The translations under genes were made by a program, and so were the position numbers. Of a stretch of 64,000 bases of DNA, positions 44,201-53,361 are shown one piece after another. The stretch lies in the NCBI GenBank assembly GCA_947493695.1, contig CANLSF010000002.1:806001-870000 (forward strand), given 5' to 3'. The notes beneath the pieces are model-generated. The model did no database searches. It was not told the DNA's origin and was given only the letters and a program-made list of their open reading frames with translations. Within the stretch, counting starts at the first letter, position 1, and each line of letters starts with the position of its first letter. Source of the DNA: an uncultured Kiloniellaceae bacterium. Its GTDB lineage: Bacteria > Pseudomonadota > Alphaproteobacteria > Kiloniellales > Kiloniellaceae.

Positions 44201-47200
44201 TCAAAGGCGATGGATTCCGTGCGGAACACACGGTTCATCTTGTCGTAGTACTGGATCGACGGCGTGTTGATGGCGGCACCGCCGGTCGCGAAATCCTGGG
44301 TCGTGATCTTATAGACTGCACCGGGCTGGCAGAGGGTGTCACAGAGCTCGTAGGCGATCCGGCTTTCCGTGCCGTCGGCGCGCAGTTCCTTGGTCTTGCG
44401 CCCGAAACCGTCGTATTCCCAGGTCGTCGTGATGTTGTTGGGGCCGGTCAGGCTGGTGACCACGCCGAACCTGGCATCGGTGACCATGGACTCGCTGTGG
44501 CCCAACGCGTTGGCGCTGGAGATCGGGAACTGGCCGATGGCGTCATAGCTGGTGGTGGAACCGCGGGCGGTGATCCCTGCCCCATCGACCGTGGCGCCGG
44601 TTTCGTTGCCGAAGCTGTCGTAACTGTAAGAGGTGGTGACCTTGAGGGCCGGGATATCCGGTTCGATGATTTCCTTGGTCAGCAGGCCGTTGGCCGCATT
44701 GTACTCCCAGGCCGATTTGCGGGACTGATCGGGTGCGCCGGGTCGTGACTTGGTCACGGTGGTGCTGGTGACACGGCCCAGGATCCAGTTGACCTCATCA
44801 TTGGTGTAGACGCTGGCGATCTGGGTAGAAAACACCTGCCCCGCAGTCGCGCCACTAGTCTCGTCGGTCACCGTCTGGGTGATATCGGTGGCGTTACCGA
44901 AGTTGTCGTAAGTCGAGCTCGTGGTGGTGGTGGAGACCAGGAAGCCAGAAACTTGCTGGCTTTGCGCATCGATACGCGAAATCTCATAGGCCTTGGAGGT
45001 CGAACTATCCGCATAGGGGAAGAGCACCGAAGGTTGCTTAAGCGCCGGATCAGGATTCGAACCATCGAAGATGGTCAGGCTGGCGTAGCTCGACTCAACC
45101 TCTTTGACCAGATCGACCACCGCGCCGCTGTCCAGGCGTGTGACAGAGCTGTCCACCTGCCCGGTGAAGGGATAGGTCTGGTTATAGGTGGTGGTGGTCA
45201 GGATCTCGGTCTGCTCATCCCGCGCGGTGACCGTACGGAAACCCAGGAAACCCCGGCCCTGGGCATGCACCTTGGCGCCGGCGTAGGTGTAATTGATGAC
45301 CGCCTGGCCTTCCAGGTTGCCCGGGGTCTCGGTCTTACCGTCGTCCTGCGTCACCGAAGAGACCACATACATGGGCGCAACAATGTCGATCTCGGGGAAG
45401 CTCGCACCGCTGCCCTTGGTGTAGACGCTGTCGTCCGTCAGGGGCTTGTAGGTGATCTCAGCCATGCGACCCAGGCCGTCATTCGCAGAGATCAGGAGAT
45501 CGGGAGCGCCAGATTGGTTCACCCAAGTGATCTGACTGCTGGTGCCGCTCGCGCGGCGAAAGGCACGCACCCAGTCAATCAGGCCATCGCCATTCACATC
45601 CTGAAACTGACCGTTAATCACGCCAGCTTGCCTGTCGTCAATAAAGTCTGGAAGAGCGTAATCAGGGTCAGCAGCCCAACCCGACCCTGTATTCAACCAA
45701 GTGATCTGACTGCTGGTGCCGCTCGGACGGCGAAAGGCACGCACCCAATCAACCAGACCATCGCCATTCACATCGCGAAACTGACCGTTAATCACGCCAG
45801 CTTGCCTGTCATCAATAAAGTCCGGAAGAGCGTAATTAGGGTCATTGACCCAACCTGAACCTGTATTCAACCAGGTCACCCGACTACTGCCGCCGGATGA
45901 AAGGCGGTAAGCTCGTACCCAATCAACCAGACCATCGCCATTCACATCCTGAAACTGGCCACGCGTCAGATTGGCTTTCTTGTCTTCAATAACGTCCGGA
46001 AGGGCGTAGTTAGGGTCAGCGGCCCAACCCGACCCTGTATTCAACCAGGTGACCTGACTGATACCGCCGGATGCAAGGCGGTAGGCACGCACCCAATCAA
46101 CCAGACCATCGCCATTCACATCCTGAAACCGACCACGCGTCAGGTTGGCTTTCTTATCGTGAATAACGTCTGGAAGAGCGTAACCAGGGTCAACGGCCCA
46201 ACCCGACCCTGTATTCAACCAGGTGATCTGACTGATGCCGCCGGATGCAAGGCGGTAGGAACGCACCCAGTCAACCAGGCCATCGCCATTCACATCCGCG
46301 AACTCGCCGATCTTCAATTCCAAGCTACGGTTATAAATGTTATCTGGCAGCTCATAGCCGGCATCGACCTGCCAACCCGAACCGGTATTGAGCCAGGTTG
46401 AGCGAGTGTTCGTGCCGCCATAACGGAAAGCCCGCACCCAATCCGTGATGCCATCGCCATTCACATCTACGAATTCACCGGTGCGCATTGGGATCGTGCT
46501 ATGGAAGATGATGTTCGGCAGAGTGTAGTTTGCACTGGACGGCCAACTCGAACCCGTGCCCAGACGAGTGCTCTGATAGTTGGTGCCATTGTGGCGGTAC
46601 GCCCGCAACCAGTCGATCAGACCATCGCCATTTACGTCCGCAAACTCACCACGCTGAACACCGCGCTGCTTATCCTCGATGAAGTCAGGAAGCGCAGTCG
46701 CTGCATCTTGTTGGAACACATTCGTGCCGGCGGCATGGTCGCTATAGGTAAAGCTGTGTGGCATGAGACAGTTGTTGCTGGCGTCGCATTCCGTCAGCGA
46801 GGTCAGGCGCGAGCGGCCGGTGGCCGTGCCGTACTCGTAGGCCATATCGTAGCGCTTAACGAGCGTGTCGATGCCGCCGAAGGTCGCATAGGTCTCGATC
46901 GACTTCAGGCGGTTCAGGGTCTGTGTGCGCGCCCCGGCCATGTAGTGCACACGCGTATCGGTTCGCGCCTCGTAGACAAAGCGCACCGACGCCGTCGGCA
47001 AGGTTCCCGCAACCGTATTGCCTGCATAATTGATCCGGTCGATCTGATGCACATTGTTGGTGGTGTCATCGGAATAAACCAGATCCAGATAGTTCCCGAC
47101 CCGGTCCTCGATCCGGTTCACCGACCAGTAGCGCACGTCCGCCTGACCAGGAACCTCGACGGCGGACTCCGCCGTGTTGCCGTAGGTCATCACCTGGCCG

Positions 47201-47754
47201 GATTTGGTCCAGACCTTGAAGTACGCCGGGCCCGCGCCTGCAGTCCCGTAGGAAACGATCTTGGAGAAGGAGGCAAGCTCCGTGCTGTAAACCGTGCCAT
47301 CCGCTCCGTAGGTGCCGCCATCGATGGCCACCAACCGCTGGCCATCCAGGCAGAAGCGGTCAACCGCGCTGTAGTCCACGCCGCTGATGGCATCATCCTG
47401 CGCCAGGGTCCTGCCACAGCGGTGGATCACCGAAAGGCCCCCGAGGGACCAGCCGACACCGAGAATACCGTTATCGCCCCGGCTGCCGTAGATCAGCGAG
47501 AGACTGGGCGCCATACCCGCGACACCGGGCGGAACCGAGATGGGAATGGAGTAGTTCGCCGAGCCGCTTTCATCCACCGCGATGGCGCCAGGTGTGACGC
47601 CTGCCACCGTCGTTGAAGTTGCCGATGCGGAGGCACCACCGAGCAACAAGCTCGCCGCAGCAAACGCGGACAGCAGCAAACGGCTTCGGCTGGGCAAGGC
47701 TCTGATTTGAGACGAAGATCCAAACGGCAGTAAACGAGACACGCAAAAAATCAT
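41236..47754 (-). CDS. Giant SpvB/TcdB-like/RHS polymorphic toxin, 2172 aa
   Basis: Order: signal peptide (about 1-45, SAFAAASLLLGGASASA), SpvB domain (about 50-330; IPISVPPGVAGMAPSLSLIY), seven FG-GAP/VCBS-type repeats of 57-60 residues (about 358-740, each with DVNGDGLVDWVR), a TcdB mid-domain (about 745-870; DLLISANDGLGRMAEITYKP), RHS/YD repeats (about 1050-1780) and the RHS core end (GRFLSADPNVQ, then DPSGFF near 1813). The remaining 360 residues are a Lys-rich amphipathic start, a Gly/Ala-rich hydrophobic stretch (about 1835-2030), a Cys-containing linker and a toxin tip (about 2085-2172; VHYVRDPKTGKLMDFKFKKH). The tip is probably a nuclease but its family is not certain. Immunity gene follows. 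Confidence 0.87.
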   Translation of the reverse strand: MIFCVSRLLPFGSSSQIRALPSRSRLLLSAFAAASLLLGGASASATSTTVAGVTPGAIAVDESGSANYSIPISVPPGVAGMAPSLSLIYGSRGDNGILGVGWSLGGLSVIHRCGRTLAQDDAISGVDYSAVDRFCLDGQRLVAIDGGTYGADGTVYSTELASFSKIVSYGTAGAGPAYFKVWTKSGQVMTYGNTAESAVEVPGQADVRYWSVNRIEDRVGNYLDLVYSDDTTNNVHQIDRINYAGNTVAGTLPTASVRFVYEARTDTRVHYMAGARTQTLNRLKSIETYATFGGIDTLVKRYDMAYEYGTATGRSRLTSLTECDASNNCLMPHSFTYSDHAAGTNVFQQDAATALPDFIEDKQRGVQRGEFADVNGDGLIDWLRAYRHNGTNYQSTRLGTGSSWPSSANYTLPNIIFHSTIPMRTGEFVDVNGDGITDWVRAFRYGGTNTRSTWLNTGSGWQVDAGYELPDNIYNRSLELKIGEFADVNGDGLVDWVRSYRLASGGISQITWLNTGSGWAVDPGYALPDVIHDKKANLTRGRFQDVNGDGLVDWVRAYRLASGGISQVTWLNTGSGWAADPNYALPDVIEDKKANLTRGQFQDVNGDGLVDWVRAYRLSSGGSSRVTWLNTGSGWVNDPNYALPDFIDDRQAGVINGQFRDVNGDGLVDWVRAFRRPSGTSSQITWLNTGSGWAADPDYALPDFIDDRQAGVINGQFQDVNGDGLIDWVRAFRRASGTSSQITWVNQSGAPDLLISANDGLGRMAEITYKPLTDDSVYTKGSGASFPEIDIVAPMYVVSSVTQDDGKTETPGNLEGQAVINYTYAGAKVHAQGRGFLGFRTVTARDEQTEILTTTTYNQTYPFTGQVDSSVTRLDSGAVVDLVKEVESSYASLTIFDGSNPDPALKQPSVLFPYADSSTSKAYEISRIDAQSQQVSGFLVSTTTTSSTYDNFGNATDITQTVTDETSGATAGQVFSTQIASVYTNDEVNWILGRVTSTTVTKSRPGAPDQSRKSAWEYNAANGLLTKEIIEPDIPALKVTTSYSYDSFGNETGATVDGAGITARGSTTSYDAIGQFPISSANALGHSESMVTDARFGVVTSLTGPNNITTTWEYDGFGRKTKELRADGTESRIAYELCDTLCQPGAVYKITTQDFATGGAAINTPSIQYYDKMNRVFRTESIAFDGVTKIYVNTSYNPRGESHMVSRPYFAGTATDDIKWATTHYDQLGRRMSVIAPDGGIQEFDYGGLTTETTNALFQTESKTQNALGELVLSEDYVGGTVSYSYDAYGNLLETNANGVLTSMSYDQRGRKTGMVDPDMGTWSYSYNILGELTSQTDAKLQSVTMTYDLLGRMATRIEAEGTTTWTYDTATKGIGKIHQVSGPNGYLEVANYDSLGRPDTTTTTISATVYTTSLTYDALGRPSTITYPSGFAVQNNYTANGFLGSVSEILGGTVYWQANSVDAEGMVTQETLGNGVVTDRAYDPATALLDSIQTNHSGTSIQNLTFDFDTLGNLQERNDLARDRKEAFTYDGLNRLLSSTLTDTSSATTLNTTTYAYDALGNITNKSDVGAYLYGQNGAGPHAVTTAGANTYSYDANGSMISGAGRTTSWTSFNKPQSISDSLTGNQTSFVYGPSRARVQQNSLTNGLTTTTTYIGSSYERRSRLNQPDELVHYIRSGGGTVAIYTQIDDGQALTDKTRYLHKDHLGSVESITDESGVVTEHLSYDAHGKRRLTDWNAGTPTAPAETPRGFTGHEHLDGVGLIHMNGRVYDPTLGRFLSADPNVQAPDDTQSFNRYSYVKNNPLSYTDPSGFFFKKIFKKIASFFKKAFKAVVSFVKKALQNQFVTTAIQIGINFIPGIGQIGAIALSAAFSGLVTLANGGDLGQALISAGITVATAVLTAGVDKLPGLKELARNGQIAVKAVAHGAIGGVASVARGGKFASGFAAGAFGSLAGAAAGRLGLEGPPAIAFAAVSGGIGAELGGGKFKNGAFSGAFSALATDVFSASSTPSPGPDDGFISGGDGDDVLIGACGPDCRDPGRSFVCDGGVSCAIAEAFWEAAFSAVPGGKVVYKLFSRYKSLIKTGSSFSRAPKSIQDQLTLDAARQGQGIVKIPSLKDRRYRGMQKMELEIISAGGRKSNVHYVRDPKTGKLMDFKFKKHSTDRIHNYEKVR
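45500..46690 (-). repeat. Seven tandem FG-GAP-like coding repeats inside the toxin gene
   Basis: Units of about 174-180 bp each encode a calcium-binding-type DxNxDGxxDW core followed by LNTGSGW and YALPDxI. The last four units are nearly identical at DNA level, which favours copy-number change by recombination. Confidence 0.85.
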
Positions 47755-48861
47755 CGGTCATTCCCCAAAGCAAAGACAAAACCCGCAAAAGCGACTTAAA
47801 AAGCTTTAAAACCCCAACCTGAAAAAGACTTCAGGTCACAAAAAAACCGGCTCCCAAAGGAACCGGTTCCGCCAAACACACCACACAACCTGACGCTTTA
47901 TTGCAAAGACCGAAGTCTCCAGCAAAAAGCCAAGCAAAAGCGCCTCGCAAAGATTGCGAAACAAAAGCGTAACCCATTACGCTTCCTCACTTCTTGAAAG
48001 ATTGTGCCGTGTTGAATTTACAGCCGCAGGTTAGATCACAATAATGTCACTGACAATACACAAACGACAATCCTGGGATACATTTCCTGTGGATAAATCA
48101 ACTAAACGGCAGAATTCCTGGGGTTGTAGAGGGTATTTTTCAAGCGCGCCTCAAGCGATTCCGAGGCAAAACCATAGACGGCCCAAGGCGATCTTATTGC
48201 GGCGTTCGGAAAGCAAAAAATCGAGCCGCTTTACCGAGTTTTCCAGTCCCATGAGAGAGAGATACGTCCACTTGCCGTTTTACTGTCATACAACGTCTTC
48301 TCAATTCGTCAAAACCAGCCGCTCGAGGATTTCTTTCTGCGTGTTTCTAACACGATGATTGGAGTGAAATTCTTCACTCACCGACCCAATACTGCATCAT
48401 AAATCCCCGCGTGCGTGGCCAATACCTCGTCAGGATCACTGCAAGAGACTGTGCAACGCAGGAATAACTACACTGCGCACATTTGGAGCTTTACAGAAAC
48501 ACCGGCGGCATGTGCCGTCTCTCTGAAAGACCGTCAATCGAATTTAACGAGAAATCCGACGTTGTTCTGGTCGAGGCACCTTCTGCCAACATGCTCTACC
48601 AATAATCCCAATGAGAATTGTGTGCAAACCGTCAACCGCACGAGCGCCACACACCGAATAGGTGCCGATGTTTTCCAACAACAAGGGGCTATCGCAAGAC
48701 AATAATCTGCAAGGAAGCGCGTTGCTGTCGCCGTATCTCATCACTCTTACAGCATGCAATCAACTTTATACGGTTTTCTCAACAGGTAGTTTGTTTCCCT
48801 GTTACCAACGTTTTTATTCAATTGTACGCAAACTCTTAAGTCCAGAACAGAGAAGCATCCG
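47755..48861. other. About 1.1 kb without a recognisable gene, upstream of the toxin gene
   Basis: This AT-richer stretch has only short, low-quality frames on both strands. It contains a strong minus-strand terminator at 47840-47868 and must hold the toxin promoter. The end of cysG transcription could extend into it. Confidence 0.55.
47840..47868 (-). terminator. Strong intrinsic terminator 86 bp upstream of the toxin gene
   Basis: Read on the minus strand, AACCGGTTCC pairs with GGAGCCGGTT around a 4-nt loop and is followed by TTTTTT. Transcription from cysG or an unknown RNA would end here, so the toxin needs a promoter in the remaining 86 bp or readthrough. Confidence 0.8.
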
Positions 48862-50364
48862 TCAAAGCTGTCCACTAGACGCATTTTCGGTGTTAGGGGA
48901 TTCTGCATTCCCAAGTTTCTGCCCCAGACCGAAGACCGCTCCAACACCGATCAGTATCGGCTCGTTCTGATCGAGCGCCCGCACGCCTGCACCTAGATCA
49001 CCGAGAGATCCATGCCAGATCTTCTCGGAAGGGCGTGACAGCGCAGCGCACGCAACCACAGGCGTCGACGAATCTAAACCCTTGGCGACAAGAGTCTCAG
49101 CAATCTGATCGGCCGTGCCACGCCCCATATAGAAAATTGTCGTGGCGAGCGGATCCGCAATCGCTCGCCAGTCCAGATCGTCAGGCAATGTTCCCTTGCG
49201 GCAATGTCCGGTCACAAACCGCACCGAACGCGCATGATCGCGGTGAGTGAGCGAAATACCGAGCGACGCAGCCATGGCAGCAGCCGCGGTGATCCCGGGG
49301 ATGGTCGAAACGGCAATACCTTCATCCTGCAAACAAGTGATTTCCTCCCCTGCCCGCCCGAACACCATCGCATCGCCGGACTTGAGGCGAACGACATTTT
49401 TGCCCGCCTTCGCAAGCTTTATCATCATTGCGTTGATGTCTTCCTGGCGGCAGCTTTTCCGGCCGCCCCGTTTGCCGACCAGCATGCGTTTTGCCTCACG
49501 CCGCGCGAGTTCCAGAACCTCGTCCGAAACAAGATCATCGTAAAGAATGACATCTGCCGCCTGTAAAGCGCGAACCGCCTTAAGCGTTAAAAACTCGGCA
49601 TCACCTGGACCGGCACCGACCAGAGTCACATGACCGGATTGAGGGGGAATGCCCGACACCTGTTGCCGACAGTCTGCAAACAATTTACCTGCAGCGCCGA
49701 CGCCCGGGACCGAAGTGAATGCAAGGTCGGAGAAACGCTCCCAGAACATCCGCCTCTGCTGTTTCGACCGCAAATGCCTGGATACTTGCCCGCGCAAGTC
49801 CTGCGCAATTCTCGCCCAGTCCGACAACGAGGGTGGAATGAGGGTTTCGATCCGTCTGCGGATAGCCTGCGCCAGAATGGGAGAAGACCCATCGCTCGAA
49901 ATACCGATCACCACAGGGGATCGGTTGACGATTGAGCCGAACCGGAAGACGCAGTGTTGCGGCTTATCAATTACGTTCACCGGAACACCGAAAGCTCGAC
50001 CCGCGCGGCAGAAAGCCTGGACTTCATCATCATTTTCAATATCCGCAACCGCAACGACCGCGTCTTTAAACGCAAGGCTTGTCCATTTATGCCGGTGCCA
50101 GTGGATATGCTCGAGCAGTGCATCGCTATTCATAAGCGTCTGAAACTCAGCGCTGAGGCTTTCGGCGTAGAGCTGGACCTGCGCACCCGCCGCCACCAGG
50201 AGTTCCGCTTTCCACGCTGCAGCTTTGGTTCCGCCAGCAACCAGTACGTGACTTCCCTCAAGCTTGAAGAATAGCGGAAGCGTTGCGAGCGGGCCTATAG
50301 CTCGCGCCGTCGGACGTTTAACCACCTCGTTCTTTTTACTCGGCAGCAAGGACACGCTGGCCAT
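48862..50364 (-). CDS. cysG: Siroheme synthase CysG (uroporphyrinogen methyltransferase / precorrin-2 dehydrogenase / ferrochelatase)
   Basis: The 500-residue protein has the N-terminal SirC-like domain (HVLVAGGTKAAAWKAELLVA, then VFRFGSIVNRSPVVIGISSDG) and a C-terminal SUMT domain (about 235-480; VTLVGAGPGDAEFLTLKAVR, LYDDLVS, VGKRGGRKSCRQEDIN, RLKSGDAMVFGRAGEE, and PGITAAAA). It supplies siroheme for NirB. ATG at 50364 follows CAGGAG inside the end of nasA, overlapping it by 29 bp. It is the last gene of the nitrate operon. A non-conserved tail of about 20 residues follows the SUMT domain. Confidence 0.9.
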   Translation of the reverse strand: MASVSLLPSKKNEVVKRPTARAIGPLATLPLFFKLEGSHVLVAGGTKAAAWKAELLVAAGAQVQLYAESLSAEFQTLMNSDALLEHIHWHRHKWTSLAFKDAVVAVADIENDDEVQAFCRAGRAFGVPVNVIDKPQHCVFRFGSIVNRSPVVIGISSDGSSPILAQAIRRRIETLIPPSLSDWARIAQDLRGQVSRHLRSKQQRRMFWERFSDLAFTSVPGVGAAGKLFADCRQQVSGIPPQSGHVTLVGAGPGDAEFLTLKAVRALQAADVILYDDLVSDEVLELARREAKRMLVGKRGGRKSCRQEDINAMMIKLAKAGKNVVRLKSGDAMVFGRAGEEITCLQDEGIAVSTIPGITAAAAMAASLGISLTHRDHARSVRFVTGHCRKGTLPDDLDWRAIADPLATTIFYMGRGTADQIAETLVAKGLDSSTPVVACAALSRPSEKIWHGSLGDLGAGVRALDQNEPILIGVGAVFGLGQKLGNAESPNTENASSGQL

Positions 50365-53014
50365 TAACGATCTCCTGTATTTCGGAGCGGCAGGAGCCGC
50401 AATTGGTTCCGGCATTCAAAACGCGACCTATCTCATCCACGGAAGCGCAGCCGGCACGCACGGCGGTCACAATGTCCTTCGCGCCAACACCGAAACATGA
50501 ACAGACCGTCGCGCCCGGGTCGTGCCCGTCCTCTCCGGGCCGGCCTGCGATGATACGATAGCGAGACTGCCGCTGACTGTGATCGCCGGTCAGTTGCCCC
50601 ACTGCCCAAAGACGTGACACCACCACAGGCTCCGATGCGAGATAAAGGGCGTACAACAGGCGTCCAGCATCGAAACCGGCCTGGCGGCTGTCATTCTTCT
50701 GCCGGTCGCTGTAGGCCAGTGTCTCGGGTTGAAGGCCTGCGCCAAGACCAAATAAACGTAGTGCAAAGGCTTCGATCGCGGGCATATGTTCAGCGAGCGC
50801 GAACTCCAGCCGCCATCCCCCTTTACAGCGCGCCAGAGCCCAATAATCGCAGTCACCCGGATCGGGTTTTTCAGCCGAAACGGCAAAACCATAGACAGCA
50901 GCCTTAAAAGGCCTGACAGACACATGCGCATTTTTCAAAGCGGGCTGTCCCGAGTAGGGGTCCGTTACCGGCGGCACCAACGTGTTGATGCGTGCGGCGG
51001 AGGCGAAGAGATCATTCCAATGCATGGGTACAAAGAGTCGACCCGGCTTCTGCCGCCGAGTGATCATCGCCCGCAGACAAACCTTCTGCGCGCCACTGCT
51101 GACTTCAACGATAGACGCCTCGCTCACTCCCAGACGCATTGCGTCTTCTGGATGGAGTTCAGCAAAGGGTTCCGACGTGTGGGCTGAAAGCTGCGCGCTC
51201 TTTCCCGTCCGTGTCATTGTATGCCAATGATCGCGGACGCGACCGCTGTTCAGGAGCAACTGGTGAGATTTGTCGGCCAGCAGCTCCGTCGTCGGAGTAA
51301 CCGGAATAAAACGCGCTTTGCGGTTTGCCGTATAGAAACCACCCTGAGCAAAGAAGCGTGTTTGCCCAGCCGGGCCGCCTTTAGGACGCGGCCATTGAAA
51401 AGACTGAAGCCGGTCATAGGCCTCCGAGCTCATATCGGCACAGGCGCCAATATCGAGGTCGCGGGTTCCCGCGTTATCATATGCCGAGAGCGCGGCGTAT
51501 TCGCGAAATATCGACGCGACGTCAGGGTAGCTGAAAGCCTCGGCGTGTCCCATGCGTCGCGCAACCTGCGCCAGTTGCCACCAATCCGGACGGGCTTCCC
51601 CTGGCAGTGGCAGGAAAGCACGTTGCCGCGAGATCCGGCGTTCGGAATTGGTGACTGTACCATCTTTTTCTCCCCACGCCGCGGAGGGAAGTTTTACTTG
51701 CGCGTTTTGAGTACTATCTGTCTTGGCCAGTAGGTCGGAGACAACCACAAAAGGACAGGAGGCGATGGCAGCTTTTACCTCGTCCGCATCGGGAAGGCTA
51801 TCGACCGGATTGGTCGCCATGATCCAAAGGGCTTTGATACGCCCTTCAGCCATGGCCTGGAACAGATCGACAGCTTTCAATCCTGCCCGATCCGGAATCG
51901 CCGGCGATTGCCAGAAATCCTGAACCAAAGTCCTGTGATCTTCGCGTTCCAGTTCCATATGACAGGCAAGCATGTTGGCCAATCCGCCCACTTCACGCCC
52001 CCCCATGGCGTTGGGCTGGCCCGTAATCGAAAAAGGTCCCATGCCCGGGCGTCCGATGCGTCCTGTCGCCAGGTGACAGTTAATGATGGCGTTGACCTTA
52101 TCGGTCCCGCAGACAGACTGATTGACGCCCTGACTGTAGAGCGTGACAGCCTTTTCCGTCGTCGCGAAGAGCTCGTAAAAATGTTCAATCTCATGCGATG
52201 TCAAACCGGTCTGTGCAAGGATTTGGGGGAGAGCTATTTCGGCCGTCGCCAGTGCTGCGGCGAAGCCCTCCGTATGGTCGGCGACATAGGCCTCGTCCAG
52301 AACACCAGCTGTCGCCAAATGGCTGAGCAGACCACAAAACAACGCCACGTCACCATCAGGGTCGATGGCAAGGTGCAAATCCGCAATATCGGCCGTCACT
52401 GTTCGTCGCGGATCGATCACAACAAGCTTCATATCCGGTCGGGCTGATTTAGCGGCCAGAATCCGCTGATGAAGAACCGGATGGCACCAGGCGAGATTGG
52501 ACCCCACCAATACGATCAGATCGGCAAGCTCCAGATCCTCATAGCAACCGGGCACCGTGTCCGAACCAAACGCCCGACGATGTCCCGCAACGCTGGAGGC
52601 CATACAAAGCCGGGAATTGGTGTCGATGTTCGCAGAACCGATGAAACCTTTCATCAGTTTGTTGGCGACATAGTAGTCCTCGGTGAGAAGTTGACCGGAG
52701 ACATAAAAGGCAACGGAGTCCGGGCCATGCTCAGCTATGGCTGTATTGAAGCGTTCGGCAACCAGCGACAAAGCTGCGTCCCAGGTCGCCGGCGCGTCAT
52801 CGATTTCCGGTGCAAGCAACCGTCCTTCCAGATCCACGGTCTCCCCCAAGGCAACCCCTTTCGAGCAGAGCCGTCCAAAATTCGCAGGATGCGTGGGGTC
52901 ACCGGTAACCGAGACAGAACCATCCCTATCCCTGGAGGCCTTAATACCGCAGCCGACACCACAGTAGGGACAGGTCGTGTTCACAGTCTTGGTGTCCGGC
53001 ATCCTTGCCATCAT
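50336..53014 (-). CDS. nasA: Assimilatory nitrate reductase catalytic subunit NasA
   Basis: The 892-residue protein starts with a 4Fe-4S module (TCPYCGVGCGIK, then LCSKG), continues with the molybdopterin oxidoreductase domains (SRLCMASSVAGHRRAFGSD and GQPNAMGGREVGGLAN) and a dinucleotide-binding domain, and ends with a BFD-like 2Fe-2S module (VCSCFGVG, then TNCGSC). It reduces nitrate to nitrite in the cytosol; the extra cluster probably takes electrons from ferredoxin or a flavoprotein. Start at 53014 shares one base with the nirD stop (TGATG); further ATG codons at 53011 and 53002 are possible. Confidence 0.92.
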   Translation of the reverse strand: MMARMPDTKTVNTTCPYCGVGCGIKASRDRDGSVSVTGDPTHPANFGRLCSKGVALGETVDLEGRLLAPEIDDAPATWDAALSLVAERFNTAIAEHGPDSVAFYVSGQLLTEDYYVANKLMKGFIGSANIDTNSRLCMASSVAGHRRAFGSDTVPGCYEDLELADLIVLVGSNLAWCHPVLHQRILAAKSARPDMKLVVIDPRRTVTADIADLHLAIDPDGDVALFCGLLSHLATAGVLDEAYVADHTEGFAAALATAEIALPQILAQTGLTSHEIEHFYELFATTEKAVTLYSQGVNQSVCGTDKVNAIINCHLATGRIGRPGMGPFSITGQPNAMGGREVGGLANMLACHMELEREDHRTLVQDFWQSPAIPDRAGLKAVDLFQAMAEGRIKALWIMATNPVDSLPDADEVKAAIASCPFVVVSDLLAKTDSTQNAQVKLPSAAWGEKDGTVTNSERRISRQRAFLPLPGEARPDWWQLAQVARRMGHAEAFSYPDVASIFREYAALSAYDNAGTRDLDIGACADMSSEAYDRLQSFQWPRPKGGPAGQTRFFAQGGFYTANRKARFIPVTPTTELLADKSHQLLLNSGRVRDHWHTMTRTGKSAQLSAHTSEPFAELHPEDAMRLGVSEASIVEVSSGAQKVCLRAMITRRQKPGRLFVPMHWNDLFASAARINTLVPPVTDPYSGQPALKNAHVSVRPFKAAVYGFAVSAEKPDPGDCDYWALARCKGGWRLEFALAEHMPAIEAFALRLFGLGAGLQPETLAYSDRQKNDSRQAGFDAGRLLYALYLASEPVVVSRLWAVGQLTGDHSQRQSRYRIIAGRPGEDGHDPGATVCSCFGVGAKDIVTAVRAGCASVDEIGRVLNAGTNCGSCRSEIQEIVNGQRVLAAE

Positions 53015-53361
53015 CAAGCTTGCCCGGCCTGATGAACGGCTTTGAGGTCAAGCAGGATATCGTCTCCAGACAGCTTGATTTCAAACTTTGCCGTGCTTCC
53101 GCTGTCCGCCCCCTGGGCCTCGCCGCTTTCGAGAGAAATGACCCAGTTATGCAGAGGACAGGTAACGCAGCCGTCATGAACAATCCCCTGGCTTAAGGGA
53201 CCCTTCTTGTGCGGGCAGCGATCCTCCAAGGCAAAAACACGGTCGTCCGCTGTACGGAAAATCGCGATAGTCACGCCACCGCTTTTAACGCAACGCGCCC
53301 CTCGCCTCGGTACGTCACTAAGATTACCGATCTTCACCCAGCCATCGAACATCGCGTTCAT
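53014..53361 (-). CDS. nirD: Nitrite reductase small subunit NirD (Rieske-type)
   Basis: The 115-residue protein has the Rieske 2Fe-2S ligands as CPHKKG and CPLHNW, spaced as in bacterial NirD proteins that keep the cluster (E. coli NirD lacks it). It overlaps nirB by ATGA at its start and nasA at its stop. It is the small partner of NirB. Confidence 0.92.
   Translation of the reverse strand: MNAMFDGWVKIGNLSDVPRRGARCVKSGGVTIAIFRTADDRVFALEDRCPHKKGPLSQGIVHDGCVTCPLHNWVISLESGEAQGADSGSTAKFEIKLSGDDILLDLKAVHQAGQA

Noticed and set aside
42223-47616. Several long plus-strand open frames opposite the toxin gene, up to 371 residues
   Set aside because: They mirror the codon bias of the minus-strand RHS gene, lack ribosome sites and resemble no family; the minus-strand frame has clear domains.
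48044-48358. Plus-strand 104-residue frame in the gap before the toxin
   Set aside because: Low-complexity Ser/Arg-rich product without ribosome site; not convincing.
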